A program made the position numbers and the translations under genes. Positions 1-6,158 of a stretch of 64,000 nt of DNA are shown in pieces (position 1 is the stretch's first letter; every line of letters starts with the position of its first letter). The DNA is from Klenkia sesuvii (GTDB lineage Bacteria > Actinomycetota > Actinomycetes > Mycobacteriales > Geodermatophilaceae), in assembly GCF_037083825.1 (NCBI RefSeq), contig NZ_JBAPLU010000012.1, positions 57,877-121,876 on the forward strand, written 5' to 3'. Under the pieces are notes generated by a model. The model had not been told where the DNA came from. It ran no database searches and saw nothing but the letters and a program-made list of their open reading frames with translations.

Positions 1-446
1 TGAAGACCCTCGGCCTGCGCGTGGTGCTGACCAGCGGCTCGTTCGACATGATCCACGAGGGCCACAGCCGCTACCTCGAGCACGCCCGGTCCCTGGGCGG
101 GTTCCTCATCGTCGGGGTGGACAGCGACGAGAAGGTGCGCCGGCGCAAGGGGCCCAGCCGGCCCGCCGTCCCCGAGATGGAGCGGCTGCGCATGGTCACC
201 CACCAGCGCGGGGTGGGCATCGTGACCCTCAAGCACGTGCACCACGAGCAGTGGGCGCTGATCAAGGCGGTGCGTCCAGCGGTGCTGGTGGCCACCGCCG
301 AGACCTACACCGACGACGAGGTCGCCCAGCTGGAGAGCCAGTACTGCGGACGGGTCGAGGTGCTGGACAGGATGTCGACGGTGAGCACGTCGGCCCGGTT
401 GCGGCTGATCCACCTCGCCGACGCCGCCCAGTCCGCCGGCGAATGA
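1..446 (+). CDS. HxGH nucleotidyltransferase (cytidylyltransferase-like), 5' truncated
   Basis: The reading frame is open to the left edge of the window, so the true start lies outside; the first internal start is a GTG at 21. The protein opens with the strand-loop GSFDMIHEGH, in which HEGH is the HxGH nucleotide-binding motif of the cytidylyltransferase/RfaE-C-terminal superfamily. It ends with STSARLRLI, matching the second substrate motif near the end of that fold. Such enzymes transfer CMP or AMP onto a phosphorylated substrate. The substrate cannot be read from the sequence. The stop overlaps the ATG of the deaminase gene (ATGA at 443-446), so the two are translationally coupled. I am sure of the fold and unsure of the reaction. 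Confidence 0.8.
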   Translation, partial: KTLGLRVVLTSGSFDMIHEGHSRYLEHARSLGGFLIVGVDSDEKVRRRKGPSRPAVPEMERLRMVTHQRGVGIVTLKHVHHEQWALIKAVRPAVLVATAETYTDDEVAQLESQYCGRVEVLDRMSTVSTSARLRLIHLADAAQSAGE

Positions 447-1291
447 CCCAGCTCCTGCTGCACGCGCCGGTCTACCACGCCGGGCACCGTCGCCTGCTCG
501 ACCAGCACCCCGACGTCGAGGAGGTGCTGCTGCTGGGCGAGGGGTTCGCCGAGCGCTTCCCGGCGATGCGCAAGGAGATCCGCGGCCTGGACGCCGCGAC
601 CGTGGGCCGCATCCTCGCGCTGGAGCACGGGGTCGACGTCCGGGTGGTGCAGCCGGCCGACCTGCCGGCCGCGCTGGAGGACGTCGTCCTGGCCCCCGAC
701 GAGTCCGTCACCCGGGAGCTGGCCGGCGACCACCCGCAGGTGCAGTGGCGCCTGGTGCCGGTGTTCCTGCGCTGGGACCGGCAGTGGGCCACCGAGGAAC
801 GCCCCGCCGGGGCCACCGCCGCGACGACGACGGACCCCGTGCACGTGGCGCTCATGCGGCAGACCATGGCCGCCGGTGACCGGTCCTCGGACTGGTGGCG
901 CCAGGTGGGGGCGCTGGCCGCCCGGGACGGCCAGGTGCTGGCCACCGCGCACAACCGGCACCGGCCCACCGAGCACGCGCCCTACGTCGACGGCGACCCC
1001 CGCAACGAGTTCTCCCGGGGGCTGCGGGCGGACCTGTCGACGGCGATCCACGCCGAGGCCTCGCTGGTGGGCCAGGCCGCGGCCGGGGCCTTCGACACCG
1101 CGGGCGCCGACCTCTACGTCTCGGCGTTCCCGTGCCCGGCGTGCGCCTACCTGGTCGCCGAGGCCCGGTTCGCCCGCTGCTTCTTCCGCGGCTCGTACTC
1201 GCTGCTGGACGCCGAGCAGATCCTCGCCGGCGCCGGCACCGAGCTGGTCTGGGTCGACCTCGGCGCCGGGGGCGTCAGCGCGCCGAGCTGA
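443..1291 (+). CDS. dCMP/cytidine-type deaminase with an HxGH-like N-terminal domain
   Basis: This 282-residue protein has the zinc-dependent deaminase signature in its C-terminal half: HAE at residues 203-205 and PCxxC at 230-234, which would bind zinc and supply the catalytic glutamate. The family converts dCMP, CMP or related amines to the keto form. The first 110 residues are not part of the deaminase fold. They begin with a strand, then HAGH at 12-15 and a second strand (EVLLLG), which looks like a second HxGH nucleotidyltransferase domain; this is inference. The start is the ATG overlapping the upstream stop. The gene converges on the HIT-folA-thyA operon and overlaps the HIT gene by 17 bp. 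A role feeding dUMP to ThyA is possible but unproven. Confidence 0.75.
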   Translation: MTQLLLHAPVYHAGHRRLLDQHPDVEEVLLLGEGFAERFPAMRKEIRGLDAATVGRILALEHGVDVRVVQPADLPAALEDVVLAPDESVTRELAGDHPQVQWRLVPVFLRWDRQWATEERPAGATAATTTDPVHVALMRQTMAAGDRSSDWWRQVGALAARDGQVLATAHNRHRPTEHAPYVDGDPRNEFSRGLRADLSTAIHAEASLVGQAAAGAFDTAGADLYVSAFPCPACAYLVAEARFARCFFRGSYSLLDAEQILAGAGTELVWVDLGAGGVSAPS

Positions 1292-1706
1292 ACCGCATGC
1301 GCAGCGGCTGCTCGCCGTCGGGCACCAGCACGTGCAGGTGCACGTGGGCGATGGTGCCGCCGGTGCCCTCGCACGGCCCGTTGCGCATGCCCAGCCCGTA
1401 GGGCCCCGTGGAGCCGCCCCGCACGGTGCGGAGCACGTCCCAGAGCTCCGCCCGGGCTGCGTCGTCGAGGTCGAGGACGTCGGTGACGTGCGTGCGCGGC
1501 ACCAGCAGCAGGTGCTCGGCGGCGCCGCGGTAGGGGAAGTCGTTGCGGACGGCGCGCCAGTGCTCGGTCTCGGCGACCAGGTCTCCCCCGCCGACCTCGG
1601 AGCCGGCGTCGGCGCAGAACAGGCACACGCCCCGGGCCTCGAGGTCGGCCATGCGGGCGACCTGCTCGGGCATGCGGGCGTTGGCCGGGCAGTAGAGGTC
1701 AGCCAC
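1275..1706 (-). CDS. HIT family protein (histidine triad hydrolase/transferase)
   Basis: This 143-residue protein carries the histidine triad HVHLHV at residues 121-126 (H121, H123, H125), the catalytic signature of nucleotide-binding HIT hydrolases. An N-terminal CLFC near residue 28, with later cysteines and histidines, could form the zinc site seen in several HIT proteins. HIT enzymes hydrolyse phosphoramidates or dinucleoside polyphosphates. The GTG start overlaps the end of folA by 8 bp. It is the last gene of a four-gene minus-strand operon (LOV phosphatase, thyA, folA, HIT), so co-expression is expected. Its physiological substrate is unknown. Confidence 0.85.
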   Translation of the reverse strand: MADLYCPANARMPEQVARMADLEARGVCLFCADAGSEVGGGDLVAETEHWRAVRNDFPYRGAAEHLLLVPRTHVTDVLDLDDAARAELWDVLRTVRGGSTGPYGLGMRNGPCEGTGGTIAHVHLHVLVPDGEQPLRMRFSSAR

Positions 1707-2241
1707 GGGTGAGCGTCTCGAAGGTGACGTCGGCGCCCGAGGCGGTGGCCAGGTCGCGGCTGTCGACGACGGTGAACGCGTCGAGCCAGCCCTCGGGCAT
1801 GCGGGTGTCGCCGTCGGGTTCCAGGTGCACGCGGGTGAGGTGCACCGTGCCGACCTGCGGCAGGGCTGCGGCGTACAGCTGGGCGCCGCCCATGACCACG
1901 ACCTCCGGGTGCTCGGCGTCGGGGGCCAGCCGGGCCGCCAGCGCGAGCGCGGAGTCGAGGTCGCCGACGGTGGTGGCCGCTCCGGCGGTCCACACCTGCG
2001 GCCCGCCGGGGGGCGTGCGGCGGCTGACCACGACGGTGTGCCGGCGCGGCAGCGGCTGGCCGAGCCGGGCGACCACCGACTGGTGGGTGAGCCGGCCGGC
2101 GACGACCACGTGGCCGGTGGTGAGCTCGCGGAAGCGGCGCAGGTCCTCGCTGATGTGCCAGGGCAGCCCGTCCGCGTCGCCGATGACCCCGTTGTCGGCG
2201 ACCGCGACGACGATCGAGAGCTGGGTCGCGGGCCCGCTCAC
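1699..2241 (-). CDS. folA: dihydrofolate reductase
   Basis: FolA reduces dihydrofolate to tetrahydrofolate with NADPH. This regenerates the cofactor that thymidylate synthase ThyA oxidises, so its place directly after thyA makes functional sense. The 180-residue product has the usual length and motifs: VAVADNGVIGDADGLPW with the substrate-binding segment, the HVVVAGRLTHQS region that holds NADPH, and VMGGAQLY. In the second motif, the common GRKTWES reads GRLTHQS. The GTG start overlaps the thyA stop by 4 bp (GTGA), which argues for translational coupling and against the longer upstream frame. The downstream HIT gene overlaps its stop. Confidence 0.92.
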   Translation of the reverse strand: MSGPATQLSIVVAVADNGVIGDADGLPWHISEDLRRFRELTTGHVVVAGRLTHQSVVARLGQPLPRRHTVVVSRRTPPGGPQVWTAGAATTVGDLDSALALAARLAPDAEHPEVVVMGGAQLYAAALPQVGTVHLTRVHLEPDGDTRMPEGWLDAFTVVDSRDLATASGADVTFETLTRG

Positions 2242-3146
2242 GACGCGACCGGGATGCCGCGGATCGAGGGGTGCGGCTCGTAGTCGGCGAGCTCGAAGTG
2301 GGTGCCGCGGAAGTCGTGGACGTCGGTGACCTGCCGGCCCTCGTCGGTGAGGGTGAGGGTGGGCAGCCGGCGGGGCTCGCGGGCGAGCATCTCGTGGACG
2401 GCGTCGAGCTGGTCGACGTAGACGTGCGCGTCGCTCATGGTGTGGTGGAACGTGCCCGGCCGCGTACCGGTGAGCTGCGCGAGCATCAGCGTCAGCGCGG
2501 CGTACTGCACCATGTTCGCCGGCACCCCGACCGGCACGTCGGCCGAGCGCTGGAACATGTGCAGGTGCAGCGTGCCGTTCAGGACCCGCACGTGCACCCA
2601 CCCGTGGCAGGGCGCGATCGTCGTCCCGGGGGTCTTGCCCTCGCCGCGCACCTGGTACTGCGGGATCCACGGCGAGACGAAGTGGGTGCGCAGCTCGGGG
2701 AGCTCGCGCACCTGCTCGACCAGGTGGGTGAACTGGTCCATCGGCTCGCGCCCGGGCGGGGCCGGGAAGTCGTGGAACGCGCCGCCGTAGGAGCCCGGGC
2801 CGAGGTCGCCGTCGGGCAGGCCGCGCTTGCGGGTCTTCGCAGGCGTCGCCCAGGCGTCCCACCAGTCGCAGCCGAACGCGGCCAGCTCGTCGATCGTGGT
2901 GGCGCCGTTGATGAAGGCGCACAGCTCGCCGACGGCCTTGGGCCAGAAGCTCCCGATCGACCGCTCGGTGATGAGCGGGAAGCCGTTGCGCAGGGGGTAG
3001 CGGGTGGTCTGCTGCATGAGCGTGAGCGCCTCGACGCCCTGCCGAGTCGCCGTCCGCTCCCCCTCGGTGACGATCGCCCGCAGCACGTCGGCGTACTGGG
3101 TGTCGGGGGTGCGCTCGGCGAACGGCAGGTAGAGGTCGTCGGTCAC
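2238..3146 (-). CDS. thyA: thymidylate synthase, ThyA type
   Basis: ThyA methylates dUMP to dTMP using methylene-tetrahydrofolate and releases dihydrofolate. The 302-residue protein shows the catalytic cysteine in APCHG (C180), the dUMP-binding stretch FQRSADVPVGVPANMVQYA, and a late HVY (241-243) equivalent to the classical HxY motif. The substrate-fold signature GEL..FINGATT is near residue 73. The sequence is diverged from the E. coli enzyme. The GTG start overlaps the stop of the upstream LOV phosphatase by 4 bp, and its own stop overlaps folA by 4 bp. A second, unrelated thymidylate synthase (thyX) sits at 60512-61264. Confidence 0.92.
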   Translation of the reverse strand: MTDDLYLPFAERTPDTQYADVLRAIVTEGERTATRQGVEALTLMQQTTRYPLRNGFPLITERSIGSFWPKAVGELCAFINGATTIDELAAFGCDWWDAWATPAKTRKRGLPDGDLGPGSYGGAFHDFPAPPGREPMDQFTHLVEQVRELPELRTHFVSPWIPQYQVRGEGKTPGTTIAPCHGWVHVRVLNGTLHLHMFQRSADVPVGVPANMVQYAALTLMLAQLTGTRPGTFHHTMSDAHVYVDQLDAVHEMLAREPRRLPTLTLTDEGRQVTDVHDFRGTHFELADYEPHPSIRGIPVAS

Positions 3147-4921
3147 CCGGACAGGTTCCCAGAACCGAGCTGGACGACGAGGAGGGCGGTGTCGTCGAGC
3201 CGCTGCACGACGAGCTGCTGCAGGTCCTCGACGACGTCCTCGGGCGGGGTCCCCGGCGGCAGGGCCCGCAGCCGGTCGACCAGGCGCCGGGTGCCCTCGT
3301 CCAGGTCGCGGGCCGGCCCACCGCCGGGGCCCGGCTGCTCGACCAGGCCGTCGGTGTGCAGCACGAGCTGGCTGCCCGCGGGCACCACCCGGGTGACGAC
3401 CCGGCGCGGCCGCGCCGGGTCGGCCCCCAGGAGCAGGTCGCGCACGGGGTCGAGCACCTCGACCGCGCCGCCCGGCAACCGCAGGAGGACCGGGGGGTGG
3501 CCGGCGTTGGCGTAGCGCAGGGTCCACCCCGGCTGGTCGGCGGAGGGGCGCCGGGCCTGCACGACGGCGGCGGTCGCCAGCGCCGGCACGTGCAGCACGT
3601 CCATGAGCCGGTCGACGCCGGTGAGCACCTGCGCCGGGTCCGGGGCCGGCGTCGCCCAGCTCTGCGCGCGGACGAGGTCGCGCAGGGTGCCCATGGTCGC
3701 GGCGGCGTCGACGTCGTGCCCGGCCACGTCGGCGACCACGACGCCGACCGCGTCGCCGGGCACGTCCATGAGGTCGTACAGGTCGCCGCCGACGGCGGCA
3801 CCGATGACCGCGCTGCTGTAGTGGGCAGCCGCCGTGACGCCCGGGAGGTCGGGCAGGCCGGGCAGCAGGGCACGCTGCAGCGTCTCGGCCACGGTGGCCT
3901 CGCGGGTGTAGCGGCGGGCGTTGGCCAGCGCCTGCCCGGCGCGCCGGCCGAGGTCGGCGGCGACCTCGAGGTCCCCCTGCGGGAACGCGTGCGGGGTGGC
4001 CCGCACGAGCACCATGGCGCCCCAGGTGCTGTCGGGCGCGGCGAGGGGGACGGCGGCCAGCGCGCGGGTGCCGAGCCGGGCGTAGACCGAGTCGGTCAGC
4101 CCGCGGCCGTAGGGCGCCAGGCGGTCCGGGGTCAGGTCGGCGACGGCGACCGTGGCGCCCGTGAGCACGGCCTGGGCGGCCGGCGCCACCTGCGGCAGCG
4201 GCCGGCCCTCGTAGACGCGGGCCACCTCGGCCAGCTCGGCCTCCCGGCCCTCGGGGGCGTGGTGGCGGGTGGTGACCCGGACGACGATGCCGGCCTCGTC
4301 GGTCTCGGCCACGAACACCCAGTCGGCCAGCTGCGGCACGCAGAGGTCCACCAGCTGGTCGACGACCGTCTGGGGGTCCAACGAGGCCGACAGGGTGGTG
4401 GTGGCCGCGGACATCAGCTGCAGCCGCTGGTGGGCCGACTGCAGGGAGATGCGGGCCGCCGTCTCGCGGGCCAGGGCGGCCTCGCTGGCCGCCCGGGCGG
4501 CGTCGCGCTCGGTGGCGGCGACGATCTCGGCGGTCACGTCGGTCTGCACGCCGACGAAGCCCACCAGGTCATCGCCGTCCAGGATCGGGTCGATGCTCAG
4601 CCGGTTCCAGAACGGGCTGCCGTCGGCCCGGTGGTTGAGCAGCGTGACCGTGACCGACTCCCGTGCGGTGATGGCCGCGCGGATGCGGGCGACCTCGGCG
4701 GGGTCGGTGTCGGGGCCCTGCAAGAAGCTGCAGTTGCGGCCGACGGACTGCTCCACGGTGTACCCGGTGGTCGCGGTGAACGCCGGGTTGACCCACAGCA
4801 GCGGGTTCCCGGGCAGACGGGGGTCGGAGATGGTGATGCTGACACCGGTCGCGTCCAGGCCACGGCGCTGCAGCACCTCCAGGCCCCGGGACACCGGGTC
4901 GTGCGCCACACCACCTGCCAC
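3143..4921 (-). CDS. LOV-GAF-PP2C blue-light-sensing serine phosphatase
   Basis: The 592-residue protein has three modules. Residues about 20-130 form a PAS domain of the LOV class: GRNCSFLQ contains the photoactive cysteine C64, and the flavin contacts N96, N106 and Q126 are present. A GAF domain follows at about 165-340. The C-terminus (about 345-590) is a SpoIIE/RsbU-type PP2C phosphatase with GGDLYD, ADVAGHD, HTDGLVE and a final DDTALLVV. By family knowledge, blue light would form a cysteine-flavin adduct and alter phosphatase activity, usually on an anti-anti-sigma factor. The partner is not in this window. The GTG start follows a candidate -10 and 11-bp repeats. The stop overlaps thyA by 4 bp. 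Confidence 0.9.
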   Translation of the reverse strand: MAGGVAHDPVSRGLEVLQRRGLDATGVSITISDPRLPGNPLLWVNPAFTATTGYTVEQSVGRNCSFLQGPDTDPAEVARIRAAITARESVTVTLLNHRADGSPFWNRLSIDPILDGDDLVGFVGVQTDVTAEIVAATERDAARAASEAALARETAARISLQSAHQRLQLMSAATTTLSASLDPQTVVDQLVDLCVPQLADWVFVAETDEAGIVVRVTTRHHAPEGREAELAEVARVYEGRPLPQVAPAAQAVLTGATVAVADLTPDRLAPYGRGLTDSVYARLGTRALAAVPLAAPDSTWGAMVLVRATPHAFPQGDLEVAADLGRRAGQALANARRYTREATVAETLQRALLPGLPDLPGVTAAAHYSSAVIGAAVGGDLYDLMDVPGDAVGVVVADVAGHDVDAAATMGTLRDLVRAQSWATPAPDPAQVLTGVDRLMDVLHVPALATAAVVQARRPSADQPGWTLRYANAGHPPVLLRLPGGAVEVLDPVRDLLLGADPARPRRVVTRVVPAGSQLVLHTDGLVEQPGPGGGPARDLDEGTRRLVDRLRALPPGTPPEDVVEDLQQLVVQRLDDTALLVVQLGSGNLSG

Positions 4922-4929
4922 GGCGGGTC

Positions 4930-4935
4930 ACTGTA
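4930..4935 (-). promoter_or_regulatory. candidate -10 box of the LOV-thyA-folA-HIT operon
   Basis: On the minus strand TACAGT lies 8 nt upstream of the GTG start of the LOV phosphatase gene and just downstream of three 11-bp direct repeats. It fits the actinobacterial TANNNT -10 pattern. The start site is inferred, not measured. Confidence 0.5.
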
Positions 4936-4945
4936 GTCAGCACAA

Positions 4946-4978
4946 GGTCACGCCGAGGTCACGCCGAGGTCACGACGA
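4946..4978. repeat. three 11-bp direct repeats upstream of the LOV-thyA operon
   Basis: GGTCACGCCGA occurs at 4946-4956 and 4957-4967, with a one-base variant at 4968-4978. The period is about one helical turn, and the array covers the -35 position and the stretch upstream of the candidate -10 at 4930-4935. Such phased repeats are typical of binding sites for direct-repeat regulators. No regulator is identified here. Confidence 0.65.
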
Positions 4979-5017
4979 CGCCGCGGAGCCGGGAGACCGG
5001 GACGGCCCGTCGGGGGA

Positions 5018-5992
5018 TCACCCGGCCAGCAGCCGGCGCAGCCAGGCGATGCGGGCAGCCCGGGCGGCGCGGGAGATGTCCGCGTCGGGGACGAACAGGT
5101 CGAAGCCGTGGCAGCCGCCGGGCCACACGTGCAGCTCGGCGACGCCGCCGGCCGCCCAGATGCGGGAGGCGTAGGCGACGTCCTCGTCGCGGAAGGTCTC
5201 GGTCGAGGCGACGTCGATGAACGCGGGAGGCAGGCCGGACAGGTCGGTGGCCCGGGCCGGCGCGGCGTACGGGGAGACGTCGGGGCCGCCGGCCGCGTCG
5301 CCGAGCAGGGCTCCCCACCCGGTCTGGTTGGAGGTGCGGTCCCAGACACCGACGCCGGCCATCCGGTGGGACGAGCCGGAGTCGTTGCGGTCGTCGAGCA
5401 TGGGGTAGACGAGCACCTGGCCGGCCAGCGCCACGTCGCCGCGGTCCCGGGCCATGAGGGCGAGGGCGGCCGCGAGCCCGCCCCCGGCGCTGGCTCCGGC
5501 GACGAGGACGCGCTGCGGGTCGATACCGAGCTCGCCGGCCTGCTGGACGGTCCACCGCAGCGCGGCGTAGCAGTCCTCGACCGGTCCCGGGTGCGGCGTC
5601 TCGGGGGCCAGCCGGTACTCCACGGAGACGACCACCAGACCGAGTTCTGCCGCCCAGCCGGCCACCTCCATCAGCCCCGACCGGGCGTCGCCGATGATCA
5701 TCCCGCCGCCGTGGGTGTGCACGATGGCCGGTACCGGGCTCGTGGCGCGGGTCGGGCGCAGCACGATGACCTCGACCTCGCCGTCGGGGCCGGGGACCGT
5801 GCGGGTGCCGACGTCCAGGGCGCCGCCCTGGGAGAGCTCCTCGTCGGTGGGCGGCGGCAGCGCGGGGTTGGGCTGACGGAGGAGCGGGATCATCTCCGGG
5901 GTCAGCGACGGCGGCAGCGCCTCCCCCAGGGCCTCGAGCGCGGCGGCGACCTGGGGGTCGAAGGGCGGACGGGGCAGCGACGTCGTCGTCAC
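5018..5992 (-). CDS. alpha/beta hydrolase, hormone-sensitive-lipase-type esterase
   Basis: This 324-residue enzyme has HGGG forming the oxyanion hole, GASAGG with the nucleophilic serine, a late acidic residue in the DVASTETFRDED stretch and the histidine in GGCHGF, the full catalytic set of the HSL family. The family hydrolyses short-chain esters. The substrate is unknown and there is no signal peptide, so it should be cytoplasmic. I chose the GTG at 5990-5992 because GAGGAGG precedes it by 5 nt; the open frame continues 27 codons upstream without a ribosome site. The gene lies between the LOV operon and nrdJ, with two hairpins separating it from nrdJ. Confidence 0.85.
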   Translation of the reverse strand: MTTTSLPRPPFDPQVAAALEALGEALPPSLTPEMIPLLRQPNPALPPPTDEELSQGGALDVGTRTVPGPDGEVEVIVLRPTRATSPVPAIVHTHGGGMIIGDARSGLMEVAGWAAELGLVVVSVEYRLAPETPHPGPVEDCYAALRWTVQQAGELGIDPQRVLVAGASAGGGLAAALALMARDRGDVALAGQVLVYPMLDDRNDSGSSHRMAGVGVWDRTSNQTGWGALLGDAAGGPDVSPYAAPARATDLSGLPPAFIDVASTETFRDEDVAYASRIWAAGGVAELHVWPGGCHGFDLFVPDADISRAARAARIAWLRRLLAG

Positions 5993-6067
5993 GGGTCCTC
6001 CTCGGGCCGGGAGCGGCCCTCGGTGACCGCGGTCACCATCGTGCCCGGCGGACTCGGTCGCGCCCAG

Positions 6068-6100
6068 CGCCACCCGGCGGCAGCTGCCCGCCGGGTGGCG
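6068..6100 (-). terminator. hairpin 2 downstream of nrdJ
   Basis: A perfect 13-bp GC-rich stem with a 7-nt loop lies in the nrdJ-esterase gap. It is the second of two hairpins after the nrdJ stop. No U-tract is visible, as is common for actinobacterial terminators. Confidence 0.55.
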
Positions 6101-6104
6101 GGTA

Positions 6105-6150
6105 CGCCGACGCCCCGGTCACCCCGTGCGGGGTGACCGGGGCGTCGGCG
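6105..6150 (-). terminator. hairpin 1 downstream of nrdJ, 22-bp stem
   Basis: Eight bases after the nrdJ stop there is a perfect inverted repeat with 22-bp arms (6105-6126 and 6129-6150) and a 2-base centre. It is the likely main terminator of the nrdR-nrdJ unit. Confidence 0.75.
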
Positions 6151-6158
6151 CCGTCAGG

